A stretch of 64,000 bases of DNA from Curtobacterium poinsettiae. Lineage in GTDB: Bacteria > Actinomycetota > Actinomycetes > Actinomycetales > Microbacteriaceae. The translations under genes and the position numbers were made by a program. Location: positions 3,348,001 to 3,412,000 of the forward strand of contig NZ_CP106879.1 in NCBI RefSeq assembly GCF_025677645.1. Reading direction: 5' to 3'. The notes under the pieces are model-generated. The model searched no databases. It saw nothing but the letters and a program-made list of their open reading frames with translations, and was not told the origin of the DNA. Positions 1-8,015 of the stretch are shown one piece after another (positions within the stretch are counted from its first letter, which is position 1; the number at the start of each line of letters is the position of its first letter).

Positions 1-1
1 G

Positions 2-406
2 ATCCCCCAGCTCTACGACAAGCCGGCGACCCAGGCGGACTCGCACACGTTCGTCCTGCCCAAAAAGGACCGCACCCCGGAGCAGCGCAAGCAGCACATG
101 CTCTTCATCAAGCAGATGCTCGAGCAGAGCCTGACGTGGGCCGAGGGCGGGCACGTGCCGGCCTACATCCCGACGTTCGACAGTTCGGCGTACAAGAAGC
201 TCACGCCGCAGTCGAACTACGCGGCCGCAGCCGAGACCGCCGTGTTCGACGACGCCGCCTGGTACGGCGGTTCCGGCTCGACGTTCGAGGGCACGGTGGG
301 CGCCCAGCTCGCCCTCGTGCAGCAGGGCAGCTCGTCCCCCGCGCAGGCACTGCGCGCCATCAAGTCGCAGCTCGCGACGTACCTCAACACCCCGAGCCCC
401 CTGTGA
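2..406 (+). CDS. Carbohydrate ABC transporter substrate-binding protein, C-terminal fragment
   Basis: This is the last 134 residues of a protein whose start lies left of the window. The frame is open from base 2 to the TGA at 404-406. The visible part has the look of the C-terminal lobe of a cluster 1 sugar-binding lipoprotein: a mature-domain segment with VLPKKDRTPEQ, then an amphipathic helical end (AQLALVQQGSSSPAQALRAI) typical of the final helices of these proteins. Two sugar-type permeases follow directly, so the role as extracytoplasmic sugar-capture subunit of the same transporter is inferred mainly from context. The substrate cannot be read from the fragment. Low risk of being wrong about family class, high uncertainty about ligand. 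Confidence 0.75.
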   Translation: MPQLYDKPATQADSHTFVLPKKDRTPEQRKQHMLFIKQMLEQSLTWAEGGHVPAYIPTFDSSAYKKLTPQSNYAAAAETAVFDDAAWYGGSGSTFEGTVGAQLALVQQGSSSPAQALRAIKSQLATYLNTPSPL

Positions 407-490
407 CCCGGCACGCAACCGCCCGGCAGGCTCCCTCCGGGCAGACGACCCCCGCGATCGCCGTGAACACCGCGCGAAAGGCACGATGAC

Positions 491-1462
491 GTGACCACAG
501 CACCTGTCCTCGACCGGCCGACGGACGCGACCACCGCGCCGCGTCCACGCCGGAACCGCTCCTACGGCTCCAGTGTGAACCGCGGCCAGGGCCGCAGCGG
601 CTGGCTGTTCCTCGCCCCGTTCGGCCTGTTCTACGTGGCCTTCCTGCTCGGCCCGACGGTCTGGATGATCGTCACGAGCTTCTTCAACACCTCGACCGTC
701 CGCACCGGGCTCGGCAGCTTCGCGGGGTTCGCGAACTACGCCGAGATGCTCGGGCGCAGCGACTTCTGGTCGTCGCTCTGGCACACGCTGCAGTTCACGC
801 TGTACACGACCCCGCCGCTCGTCATCCTGGCGTTCGTGTTCGCCGTACTGACGAACCGGATGAACCGCGGCCAGTGGTTCTTCCGCCTGGCGTTCTTCCT
901 GCCGTTCATCCTGCCGTCGGCGACGATCTCGCTGATCTGGGTGTTCATCTTCACGCCGAGCACCGGCCTGTGGGCGAGCCTGCAGTCGGCGATCGGCATG
1001 ACCCCCGGCTCGGGCATGCTCTCGAGCCCGAACACGGCCATGATCGGTGTGGCGATCGCCACCGTGTGGTGGACCCTCGGCTTCAACTTCGTGCTCTACC
1101 TGGCCGGTCTGCAGGAGATCCCGCGCGAACTGTACGAGGCAGCCGCGGTCGACGGTGCGTCGAACTGGCAGCAGATCAAGTCGATCACGCTCCCCCTGCT
1201 CGGCCGCACCACGACGCTGGTCGTCCTGCTGCAGATCATCGCGAGCCTGAAGATCTTCGACCAGGTCTACCTGATGACGAACGGCGGGCCGGGCATCTCG
1301 ACCCAGGTCTCGCTGCAGCTCATCACCGGCGTCGGCTTCACCGACAACCGGCTCGGAGCCGCATCGGCCGCGTCGGTCCTCCTGTTCATCGTGATCGTGG
1401 CGATCGCGGTCATCCGGCAGCTCGTCGAGCGCGCTGCCGCCAAGCGAGAGATCGGGGCCTGA
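491..1462 (+). CDS. Sugar ABC transporter permease (MalF/UgpA type)
   Basis: A 323-residue inner-membrane permease. After a cytoplasmic N-terminus rich in Arg (residues 1-35) there are six hydrophobic segments. The EAA loop that contacts the ATPase is clear near residue 216 (EAAAVDGASNWQQIKSITLP). The GTG at 491 is chosen because an ATG at 486 runs into a stop after two codons; a GAAAGG sequence lies about 10 nt upstream. It forms a heterodimer with the next gene, only one base away, in the standard binding protein-permease-permease order. The ATPase is not encoded nearby, as is usual for this family, where a shared MsiK-like ATPase is often used; that part is inference. Confidence 0.93.
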   Translation: MTTAPVLDRPTDATTAPRPRRNRSYGSSVNRGQGRSGWLFLAPFGLFYVAFLLGPTVWMIVTSFFNTSTVRTGLGSFAGFANYAEMLGRSDFWSSLWHTLQFTLYTTPPLVILAFVFAVLTNRMNRGQWFFRLAFFLPFILPSATISLIWVFIFTPSTGLWASLQSAIGMTPGSGMLSSPNTAMIGVAIATVWWTLGFNFVLYLAGLQEIPRELYEAAAVDGASNWQQIKSITLPLLGRTTTLVVLLQIIASLKIFDQVYLMTNGGPGISTQVSLQLITGVGFTDNRLGAASAASVLLFIVIVAIAVIRQLVERAAAKREIGA

Positions 1463-1463
1463 C

Positions 1464-2375
1464 ATGACCGCCACCGAGAGCATCACCACCGGCCGCAAGC
1501 TCCGCACCGGCGTCTCGTCCGCCGCTCCCACGAGCGCCGCGAAGATCGGCGTCAGCGGTCGTGGCTTCACGATCGCTTCGGGGATCGTCCTGACGATCTT
1601 CGCGATCATCTGGCTCATCCCGAGCGTGTTCGCCCTGAAGACGTCGCTGTCCGACAACGGCGTCGCCGCCCTCGGCGCCAATGCGATCCTGTCCAACTGG
1701 AACCCGACGCTGCACTCGTACTCGTCGCTGTTCCAGGCCGGCGACATCTGGAACTGGTACCTCGCCAGTGCCATCACGAGCGTCGTCACGGCCGCACTCA
1801 CCGTGCTGTTCGCGTCGATGGCTGCGTTCGCGCTGTCGCGGCTGGTGTTCCGCGGCCGCAACATCGCGTTCCTGCTCATCATCCTCGGGATCATGATCCC
1901 GACGCAGGTGCTGATCATCCCGATCTTCCAGGAGCTCAACGCGGTCGGCCTGCTCAACACCTACTGGTCGGTGATCTTCCCGCAGGTGCCCGCCGTGATC
2001 GCGGTGTTCATCTTCAAGCAGTTCTTCGACGGCATCCCGAAGGAGCTCGAAGAGGCCGCGCGCATCGACGGGGCCGGCATCTGGAAGGTCTACTGGTCGG
2101 TCATCCTGCCGCTGTCGCGTCCGGTGATCGCGGCCGTGACGATCCTGACCTTCGTCGGGGTGTGGAACAACCTGCTGCTGCCGCTGTTCGTGCTGTCCAA
2201 CCCGGACCTCATGACGATCCCGGTCGGGCTCGCCACGGTCCAGGGCAGCTTCGGCCAGCGCTACGCCGACATCCAGGCGGGTGCGATCCTCGCGGCGCTG
2301 CCGTTGATCATCCTCTACCTGATCTTCCAGCGGCAGATCGTGGAGGGCGTGACGGGCTCGGGCCTCAAGGGCTGA
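1464..2375 (+). CDS. Sugar ABC transporter permease (MalG/UgpE type)
   Basis: A 303-residue partner permease. It has a Ser/Thr/Arg-rich cytoplasmic N-terminus, six membrane segments and the EAA loop near residue 195 (EEAARIDGAGIWKVYWSVILP), which is the coupling site for the ATPase. The C-terminus ends in the VEGVTGSGLKG tail that is common for MalG-like subunits. The ATG at 1464 follows the previous stop by one base, so the two permeases are translationally coupled. A strong palindromic terminator begins 14 bases after the stop, which marks the end of this operon. The substrate is unknown. Confidence 0.94.
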   Translation: MTATESITTGRKLRTGVSSAAPTSAAKIGVSGRGFTIASGIVLTIFAIIWLIPSVFALKTSLSDNGVAALGANAILSNWNPTLHSYSSLFQAGDIWNWYLASAITSVVTAALTVLFASMAAFALSRLVFRGRNIAFLLIILGIMIPTQVLIIPIFQELNAVGLLNTYWSVIFPQVPAVIAVFIFKQFFDGIPKELEEAARIDGAGIWKVYWSVILPLSRPVIAAVTILTFVGVWNNLLLPLFVLSNPDLMTIPVGLATVQGSFGQRYADIQAGAILAALPLIILYLIFQRQIVEGVTGSGLKG

Positions 2376-2389
2376 CGCGACCCCACCAC

Positions 2390-2435
2390 GGACGGGAGGC
2401 CCGGTGCCAGCTGGCACCGGGCCTCCCGGCCGTCC
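2390..2435 (+). terminator. Palindromic terminator after the sugar ABC operon
   Basis: A near-perfect inverted repeat centred at 2410/2411, core 2394-2427, with GGGAGGC arms and a CCAGCTGG centre. It follows the last permease gene. It belongs to a set of terminators in this window that share a GGAGGC...GCCTCC stem. No T-run follows, as is common in high-GC actinobacteria. Confidence 0.8.
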
Positions 2436-2473
2436 GTTGGTCGCGTCGCGTGCGCGGCGCGGCTGGTGCTGTC

Positions 2474-2830
2474 GGGCGTACCTGGCGGAACCGGACGTAC
2501 CTGGTCGGAAGATCTGTGACGGTACGCCCGAACGCACCAGGCAGCGCGCCCGCCAGAGGAAGGAACACGCGTACCTGGGCGGAACGGGCATACCTGGCTC
2601 GATCGGGCGTACCTGGTCGGAACGGGCGTACCTGGTCGGAAGATCTGTGACGGTATGCCCGAAAGCACCAGGCCACGCGCGCGCCAGGAGAAAGACCGGG
2701 CGTACCTGGTCGGAACGGGCGTACCTGGTCGGAAAATCTGTGACGGTATGCCCGAAAGCACCAGGCAACGCGCCCGCCAGGGGAAAGACCGGGCGTACCT
2801 GATCGGAACGGGCGTACCTGCCAGGCACCG
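2474..2830. repeat. Nested tandem repeat array (19-bp subunit, 93-bp and 131-bp units)
   Basis: About 355 bases between the sugar operon and the convergent siderophore-interacting gene. A 19-bp subunit close to GGGCGTACCTGGTCGGAAC occurs ten times, with variants. A longer block containing GATCTGTGACGGTA and GCACCAGGC occurs three times, with its GATCTGTGAC part at 2511, 2642 and 2735. The spacings are 131 and 93 bases; the difference is exactly two 19-bp subunits. Copies two and three are nearly identical, copy one is more diverged and the last block is cut short near the 3' end of the next gene. Both strands stay partly open in some frames because 93 is a multiple of three, but nothing protein-like is encoded. 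Function unknown. Confidence 0.85.
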
Positions 2831-2836
2831 CGCGGG

Positions 2837-3667
2837 TCAGGCGGGGACGGAGACCTTCGTCTCGTGCTTCCAGAACCCGGAGAACGTGATGCGCGACTTC
2901 GGCAGGCCCGCACGGTGCAGGTGGCGGCGGCCCTCGGTGGCGAGTCGCGACTCCCCCACGACGAACGCGTACCCCTGGTCGTCGGACGGCACGTGCCGCT
3001 GCAGTTCGGCGAGGGCGCCACTGCCGGGGACGGCACCCGGCTGCCGCACGATCCAGGTCACCTGCACGCCGGTGGGGGCGTCGAGGTCGCGGATGTCGGC
3101 GGCGGTCGGGACCTCTTGGATGATGCGGCCGACGGTGTCGCGCGGCAACGAGGCGGCGATGCCGACGACGCCGGGCAGGCCGGTCTCCTCGGCGGCGACG
3201 ACGACCTCGCTGGTGCCTGCGGGGACGTCGAAGATGCAGCCCTGGTCGAGCATCGCGAGCTCCTCGCCGGGGCGTGCGGCGCAGGCCCAGATCGCGGCCC
3301 GACCCTCGAGCTCGCCGCGGTGGTCCAGGTGCACGACGAAGTCGATGTCGAGCTCGGCGGTGCCGTCGGCGAGCAGGCGGTACGCGGCGACGGTGTAGTT
3401 CGCGCAGTGGGGGCGGATGTCCTCGGGGATGCCGAGGAACGTCGGCCACCACTTCTTGCCGTCCAGGTCGGGCATCCGGAAGGCGTCCTGGTCGGGGCGC
3501 CGGACGAACAGGCGGAACCAGTGGTCGAAACCGAGGTAACCGAACTCGTGCAGGTCGTCCCCGGTGACGGTGACGCGCTGCATCGAGGGGGTCACCCGCT
3601 GGGTCCTGAGGACACGGGCGCGGAAGAGCCGGGGGTTCGTCGGCAGGAGCCGCGGGGTCTTCGCCAT
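2837..3667 (-). CDS. Siderophore-interacting protein (ferric-siderophore reductase, flavoprotein)
   Basis: A 276-residue member of the SIP/ViuB family, which binds FAD and reduces ferric siderophores in the cytoplasm to release iron. The N-terminal FAD-binding barrel is seen at residues 15-125, with the flavin-contact segment NYTVAAYR at 90-97 and the acidic DIDFVVH strand after it. The C-terminal NAD(P)H-binding half ends with the family's aromatic motif in the form FSGFWKHE near residue 266. Length is typical. It is divergent from the permease genes, and the 19-bp iron box overlaps its start codon. TAGCCT ends six bases before the ATG and no Shine-Dalgarno sequence exists, so the mRNA is probably leaderless. 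Confidence 0.93.
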   Translation of the reverse strand: MAKTPRLLPTNPRLFRARVLRTQRVTPSMQRVTVTGDDLHEFGYLGFDHWFRLFVRRPDQDAFRMPDLDGKKWWPTFLGIPEDIRPHCANYTVAAYRLLADGTAELDIDFVVHLDHRGELEGRAAIWACAARPGEELAMLDQGCIFDVPAGTSEVVVAAEETGLPGVVGIAASLPRDTVGRIIQEVPTAADIRDLDAPTGVQVTWIVRQPGAVPGSGALAELQRHVPSDDQGYAFVVGESRLATEGRRHLHRAGLPKSRITFSGFWKHETKVSVPA

Positions 3668-3695
3668 GAGGCAAGGCTAACCTAAGATGACTTCC
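3667..3695. promoter_or_regulatory. DtxR/IdeR-type iron box with overlapping divergent promoters
   Basis: On the minus strand 3685-3667 reads TTAGGTTAGCCTTGCCTCA, 16 of 19 matches to the actinobacterial iron-box consensus TTAGGTTAGSCTAACCTAA. It fills essentially the whole gap between the two divergent iron genes. On the minus strand TAGCCT lies six bases before the SIP ATG. On the plus strand TAAGAT (3683-3688) lies seven bases before a GTG at 3696. One Fe-bound repressor dimer pair would therefore cover both -10 elements. Repression by iron is inferred from the box. Confidence 0.88.
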
Positions 3696-4799
3696 GTGCC
3701 AGCCCCCAATCCCGTTCTGGCTTCCGGTCCGGAGGTCCCCGAACCCGTCGCGTCCAGCACCCGACGCGGCGACGCGTCCCGCGCCCTCGGCGTCCACCGG
3801 ACCGCTGTGCGCAGGCGGGCCGTGGTGATCGTCGGACTCGTCGTCGCGCTGGTGCTCGTCGCCGTGGCGAGCATGCTGCTCGGCAGCAACCGCATCGGTG
3901 TCGCCGAGGTGTGGGCGGGGCTCACTCGCTCCGGGTCGAGCACCGACGAAGCGATCGTGTGGGGCTCCCGCATCCCGCGCACGCTCATCGGTGCTGCGGT
4001 CGGCGCGGCCCTCGGCATCGCCGGGCTGCTCATGCAGGGACACACCCGCAACCCACTCGCCGACCCCGGCCTGTTCGGGGTCTCGTCGGGTGCGGGGCTC
4101 GCGGTGGTGCTCGGCGTCTACGTGTTCGGGGTCACGAGCACGAGCGCGACCGTGTGGTTCGCCCTGGTCGGGGCCCTGGTCGCCAGCGTCGTCGTCTTCT
4201 CGGTGACCATCGCCGGCAGCGGCACCGCCAGTCCGGTGCCGCTCGCCCTCGCCGGGGCCGCGGTCTCGGCGCTGCTCGCCGCCCTGACCTCCTTCGTCGT
4301 GCTGACCGACCAGGCCTCACTCGACGCGTACCGGCTCTGGGTCGTCGGGTCGCTCGCCGCACGCCAGCTCGACATCCTCGGGGCGGTGTGGCCGTTCCTG
4401 GCCGCCGGGCTCGTACTCGCGGTGCTGAACGTCCGCGCCCTCGACGCCCTCGGGCTCGGGTCCGAGCTGGCGAAGGGGCTCGGAGAGAACGTGCTCGTCG
4501 CCCGGCTCGTCGGTCTGGGCGGGATCACGCTGCTCGCCGCCGGGGCGACGGCTGCGGCCGGCCCGATCGGCTTCGTCGGCCTGACGGTGCCGCACGTCGC
4601 CCGCGCGCTCGTCGGCACCGGACACCGCTGGACCCTGCCGGTCTCCGGTCTGGTCGGCGCCGCCCTCGTCCTGCTCGCCGACGTCATCGGTCGCCTGATC
4701 GGCGGGTTCTCCGAGGTCGAGGTCGGCATCGTGCTCGCCGTCATCGGCGGCCCGGTGTTCGTGGCCGTGGCCCGCCGCCGATCGCTGGTGTCGCTGTGA
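3696..4799 (+). CDS. Iron-siderophore ABC transporter permease, first subunit (FecCD family)
   Basis: A 367-residue multi-span permease of the FecCD/BtuC family with about ten membrane segments. Family landmarks are IPRTLIGAAVGAALGIAGLLMQG near residue 95, then NPLADPGLFGVSSGAG, and GPIGFVGLTVPHVAR near residue 290, which forms the ATPase-contact region. Start choice: an in-frame ATG at 3687 is possible, but the -10-like TAAGAT overlaps it, and the GTG at 3696 sits seven bases downstream as in other leaderless genes here. The stop overlaps the next start (GTGA). It pairs with the next gene to form the membrane channel for ferric siderophores. The siderophore is unknown. Confidence 0.92.
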   Translation: MPAPNPVLASGPEVPEPVASSTRRGDASRALGVHRTAVRRRAVVIVGLVVALVLVAVASMLLGSNRIGVAEVWAGLTRSGSSTDEAIVWGSRIPRTLIGAAVGAALGIAGLLMQGHTRNPLADPGLFGVSSGAGLAVVLGVYVFGVTSTSATVWFALVGALVASVVVFSVTIAGSGTASPVPLALAGAAVSALLAALTSFVVLTDQASLDAYRLWVVGSLAARQLDILGAVWPFLAAGLVLAVLNVRALDALGLGSELAKGLGENVLVARLVGLGGITLLAAGATAAAGPIGFVGLTVPHVARALVGTGHRWTLPVSGLVGAALVLLADVIGRLIGGFSEVEVGIVLAVIGGPVFVAVARRRSLVSL

Positions 4800-5941
4800 G
4801 CGGGGCAGCGGTGCGCAGCACCGGGCGCACGCCCGGCAGCACGCCCGAGACCACCGCACCGGGCACGCCCGCCCCGGCTGCACGAACCCCCCGCCGCACC
4901 GGCATCCGCATCGGGCCCGTCGGCCTCGCCTGGCGCCCCCGGGTGTTCTGGTACACGGTCGCGTCGCTCGCCGCCGTCCTGGTGCTCATCGTCCTCGGGA
5001 CGGCGGTCGGCTCGACGTGGATCGCTCCCGGGGTCGTCATCCGGTCCCTGCTCGGCCTGGAGTCCGGGCCGGACGCCTTCATCATCACCACCCTGCGCCT
5101 GCCCCGCGTGCTCACCGGCGCGCTCGTCGGCCTGACGCTCGGGGTCGCCGGCGGGCTCACCCAGACCTTCACCCGCAACCCGCTCGGCACCCCGGACATC
5201 ATCGGCGTCACCGCGGGTGCGAGCGTGGGTGCGGTCGCGGCGATCGTCCTCGGCGGCGGGACGTACTCGGTGTCCTCCCTGGTGCTCGGTGGCGGGATCC
5301 CGGTGGCCGCAACGATCGGCGCCCTGGTCGCAGCGGTCCTGGTGTACGGCCTGGGCTGGCGCGGCGGCGTGCAGAGCTACCGACTCGTGCTGGTCGGCAT
5401 CGGCGTGAGCGCGACCCTCGACGCGGTGACCAGCTACCTGCTCGTCCGCGCGAAGATCACCGTGGCCACCGCGGCGTCGCAGTGGCTCGTCGGCAGCCTG
5501 TCGAGCACGTCGTGGGAGAGCGTCTGGCCGCTGCTCGCGGTGGCCGTCGTCGCGGTGCCGATCGCGCTCGCGACGAGTGCAGCTCTCGGCATCGGGCAGC
5601 TCGGCGACGAGGTCGCGACGGGCGTCGGACTCGGCGTCCAGCGGCACCGGCTGCTCGTCATCGCGCTCGCGGTCGTGCTGACCGCCGCCGCCGTGGCCGC
5701 CGCCGGACCGGTCGGCTTCGTCGCGTTCGTCGTCCCGCAGGTCGGGCTCCGGCTCGCCGGTACGAACCGGCCGCCGCTGCTGCTCGCCGGTGCCCTCGGT
5801 GCCGTGCTCGTGCTCGCCGCCGACCTGCTGTCCCGTTCCGCGTTCCCGTGGCAGGTGCCGGTCGGCATCATCACCACCGTGATCGGGGCGCCGTACCTGA
5901 TCTGGCTCCTCGTCCGTCACCGCAAGGAGATGTCCCGATGA
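4796..5941 (+). CDS. Iron-siderophore ABC transporter permease, second subunit (FecCD family)
   Basis: A 381-residue FecCD-family permease, partner of the preceding gene. The GTG start overlaps the upstream stop codon. The N-terminus is unusually long and Pro/Thr/Arg-rich (about 45 residues) before the first membrane span. Landmarks are LRLPRVLTGALVGLTLGVAGG near residue 100, TRNPLGTPDIIGVTAGAS, and GPVGFVAFVVPQVGLRLAG near residue 305. About ten membrane spans are visible. The stop TGA overlaps the ATG of the ATPase gene (ATGA), so the three genes are translationally coupled and transcribed from the iron-controlled promoter ahead of the first permease. Confidence 0.93.
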   Translation: MSGAAVRSTGRTPGSTPETTAPGTPAPAARTPRRTGIRIGPVGLAWRPRVFWYTVASLAAVLVLIVLGTAVGSTWIAPGVVIRSLLGLESGPDAFIITTLRLPRVLTGALVGLTLGVAGGLTQTFTRNPLGTPDIIGVTAGASVGAVAAIVLGGGTYSVSSLVLGGGIPVAATIGALVAAVLVYGLGWRGGVQSYRLVLVGIGVSATLDAVTSYLLVRAKITVATAASQWLVGSLSSTSWESVWPLLAVAVVAVPIALATSAALGIGQLGDEVATGVGLGVQRHRLLVIALAVVLTAAAVAAAGPVGFVAFVVPQVGLRLAGTNRPPLLLAGALGAVLVLAADLLSRSAFPWQVPVGIITTVIGAPYLIWLLVRHRKEMSR

Positions 5942-6903
5942 CAGCACCACACCAGCACCAGGACCAGCACCAGAAGGGGCACCAGGGCCAGGGCAACGGC
6001 CAGCTCGACACCCCCGTCCTCGAAGCCACGGCCCTGTCCGTCGGCTACGACCGCCAGCCCGTGCTGCGCGACCTGGACCTGCGCATCGAACGCGGCACCG
6101 TCACGACGTTCCTCGGCGCGAACGGCTGCGGCAAGTCGACCCTGCTCAAGGCCTTCGGACGCGTGCTCAAGCCGCAGGCCGGCGAGGTCCTGCTCGACGG
6201 CACCCCGATCCGCAGGGAGCCGAACCGCCAGGTCGCCCGCAAGCTCGCGATCCTGCCGCAGTCCCCCGTCGCCCCAGCGGGCACCAGCGTGCTCGACCTG
6301 GTGATGCGGGGCCGGAATCCGCACCAGTCGTGGGCGAAGCCGTGGACCGCCGAGGACGCCGCCGTCGCCGAAGAGGCGATCGCCGCCACCGGTCTGACCG
6401 AGGTCGCACACCGCGACGTCACGAGCCTGTCCGGCGGGCAGCGCCAGCGCGCCTGGATCGCCATGGTCGTCGCGCAGCAGGCCCAGACGCTCCTGCTCGA
6501 CGAGCCGACGACCTACCTGGATCTCGCGCACCAGCTGGAGGTCCTGCGGCTCGTCCGGCGGCTGAACCGCGAGCAGGGGTCGACGATCGTGATGGTGCTG
6601 CACGACCTGTCGCTCGCGGCGCGGTACTCCGACCGGCTCGTGGTGCTGCACGACGGCGGGGTCGTGGCCGACGGCACCCCCCACGACGTCCTCACCCCGG
6701 CACTGCTCGAGCACGCGTTCGGCCTGCACGCCCGGGTGTTCCCCGACCCGGTGACCGGTGCACCGATGATCGTGCCCGAGACGGACGAGCACGACCCCGT
6801 CCCGGGCGCCCCGACCGAGCACACAGACGCGAGCGCCCCGACCGAGCACACGGAGCCGACGAAAACCGAAGACGCGCTGGCGAGTGCTGCGAACTTAGGT
6901 TAG
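5938..6903 (+). CDS. Iron-siderophore ABC transporter ATPase (FepC/FhuC type)
   Basis: A 321-residue nucleotide-binding subunit. A His/Gln-rich N-terminus (MTAPHQHQDQHQKGHQ) precedes the domain. Walker A is GANGCGKST at 60-68, then a Q-loop (ILPQSP), the signature LSGGQRQR, Walker B LLLDEPTTYLD and the switch His in VLHD. The last 40 or so residues form an acidic Thr/Glu/His tail with a repeated APTEHT motif that is not part of the catalytic fold and may be just a linker-like extension. The His-rich start might bind metal, but that is speculation. The stop codon TAG at 6901 lies inside the iron box of the next gene. Confidence 0.93.
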   Translation: MTAPHQHQDQHQKGHQGQGNGQLDTPVLEATALSVGYDRQPVLRDLDLRIERGTVTTFLGANGCGKSTLLKAFGRVLKPQAGEVLLDGTPIRREPNRQVARKLAILPQSPVAPAGTSVLDLVMRGRNPHQSWAKPWTAEDAAVAEEAIAATGLTEVAHRDVTSLSGGQRQRAWIAMVVAQQAQTLLLDEPTTYLDLAHQLEVLRLVRRLNREQGSTIVMVLHDLSLAARYSDRLVVLHDGGVVADGTPHDVLTPALLEHAFGLHARVFPDPVTGAPMIVPETDEHDPVPGAPTEHTDASAPTEHTEPTKTEDALASAANLG

Positions 6904-6914
6904 CCTCTCCTAAC
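6895..6914 (+). promoter_or_regulatory. DtxR/IdeR-type iron box in front of the siderophore-binding lipoprotein
   Basis: 6895-6913 reads TTAGGTTAGCCTCTCCTAA, 17 of 19 matches to the consensus and the best box in the window. Its 5' half contains the stop codon of the ATPase gene, and only one base separates it from the GTG of the lipoprotein gene. TAGCCT inside the box ends eight bases before the GTG. This gives the binding protein its own iron-controlled promoter in addition to read-through from the operon. Confidence 0.92.
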
Positions 6915-7934
6915 GTGAAGACCTCCCGACGTGGCCACCTGCGCGCCGCCCTCCTGACCTCCGTGACCGTCTCGGCACTCCTCCTCACCGGCTGCTCGAG
7001 CACCGGCAACTCGAACGACTCCGACTCCGACGGCGGCACCGCCGCGTCGGAGGCCTGGTCGTACGAGGACGCCACGGGCGCCACCGTGAAGGTCGACCAC
7101 ACGCCGAAGCGCGTCGTCGTGCTGAATGACATCGCCCTGTCGTTCATCGAGTACGGCCTGAAGCCCGTCGGCACCTTCGGGCAGCTGACGATGGCGAAGG
7201 ACGCCCGGTTCAAGGGTCTCGACACCGACGGCATCACGCAGCTCGGTACCGCCTACGGCGACATCGACCTCGAGCAGCTCGCCGCGCTCAAGCCCGACCT
7301 CGTCGTCACCTCGGTCTACCCCACCGATGCCAAGGGCACGCTCGACACGAAGCAGCCCGGCTACGGCTTCAAGGACAAGGCGCAGGAGAAGCAGATCGAG
7401 GCCATCGCGCCGGTCGTCCAGGTGAAGTGGGGCGGCAAGGGCGAGGACGTCATCGAGACGATCGCCGAACTGTCCGAGTCCCTCGGTGCGAAGGAGTCGA
7501 CGGTCGACGCCGCCGAGGAGCGCTTCGACACCGCGGCCGACGAGCTCGAGAAGGTCTCGAAGGAGAAGGACCTGTCGGTCGTCTCGATGTACGCCGACGG
7601 TGACGGCGCGTACGTCACCCGTCCGACCGACGAGCCGTCGCTGCAGATGTACGCGTCGTACGGGGTCGACTTCGTCGACCCGAAGCCCGAGGGCTTCTAC
7701 TGGGGCATCTACTCGTGGGAGAACGCCGGCCAGATCACCGGTGACGTACTGCTGCTGTCGCAGCAGGGCTACCAGGTCGCAGATCTCGAGAAGCAGCCGA
7801 CCTTCGCCGACAACGCCGCGCTTGAGGCGGGGCAGGTCCACAGCTGGACGTTCCCGGCCCTCGACTACGCGTCGCAGGCCGACTACATGACCAAGCTCGC
7901 GGGCTGGCTCGAGGACAGCAAGAAGCTGTCCTAG
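6915..7934 (+). CDS. Iron-siderophore ABC transporter substrate-binding lipoprotein
   Basis: A 339-residue FepB/FhuD-class binding protein. The signal peptide has a KTSRRGH start, a hydrophobic core and the lipobox LLTGC with Cys near residue 28, so the mature protein is lipid-anchored outside the membrane. A Ser/Asp/Asn linker follows, then the class III binding fold: TPKRVVVLNDIALSFIEYG, LEQLAALKPDLVVT and a long rigid helix near residues 190-215. The GTG at 6915 is the only start that leaves a usable signal peptide; a later GTG at 6963 would lose the charged end. No Shine-Dalgarno sequence is possible because the iron box abuts the start. It delivers a ferric siderophore to the two permeases upstream. 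Confidence 0.93.
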   Translation: MKTSRRGHLRAALLTSVTVSALLLTGCSSTGNSNDSDSDGGTAASEAWSYEDATGATVKVDHTPKRVVVLNDIALSFIEYGLKPVGTFGQLTMAKDARFKGLDTDGITQLGTAYGDIDLEQLAALKPDLVVTSVYPTDAKGTLDTKQPGYGFKDKAQEKQIEAIAPVVQVKWGGKGEDVIETIAELSESLGAKESTVDAAEERFDTAADELEKVSKEKDLSVVSMYADGDGAYVTRPTDEPSLQMYASYGVDFVDPKPEGFYWGIYSWENAGQITGDVLLLSQQGYQVADLEKQPTFADNAALEAGQVHSWTFPALDYASQADYMTKLAGWLEDSKKLS

Positions 7935-7935
7935 G

Positions 7936-8006
7936 ACGCAACCGAGAACCGGCCGGGAGGCACGGTGCCAGCTGGCACCGTGCCTCCCGGCCGTTCGTGG
8001 TTGCGT
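7936..8006. terminator. Bidirectional terminator between convergent genes
   Basis: Core perfect palindrome 7951-7992 with GGGAGGC/GCCTCCC arms and a CCAGCTGG centre, flanked by an outer ACGCAACC/GGTTGCGT pair. It lies between the stop codons of the lipoprotein gene and the convergent penicillin-binding protein gene and can serve both strands. The centre is the same as in the terminator at 2390. Confidence 0.85.
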
Positions 8007-8015
8007 TCCGGGCCG

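Noticed and set aside
2474..2830. CRISPR array
   Set aside because: Repeats are contiguous 19-bp subunits and 93/131-bp blocks without unique spacers, and there are no cas genes.
1410..4043. 877-codon open frame on the minus strand across the sugar permease, repeat array and siderophore genes
   Set aside because: It runs antisense or out of frame to well-supported genes and encodes Arg/Pro/Asp/His-rich sequence without domains, the usual shadow of high-GC coding DNA.
4118..5950. 610-codon minus-strand frame opposite the two FecCD permeases
   Set aside because: Low-complexity Arg/Asp/Glu/Gly sequence antisense to clear permeases; no start context.
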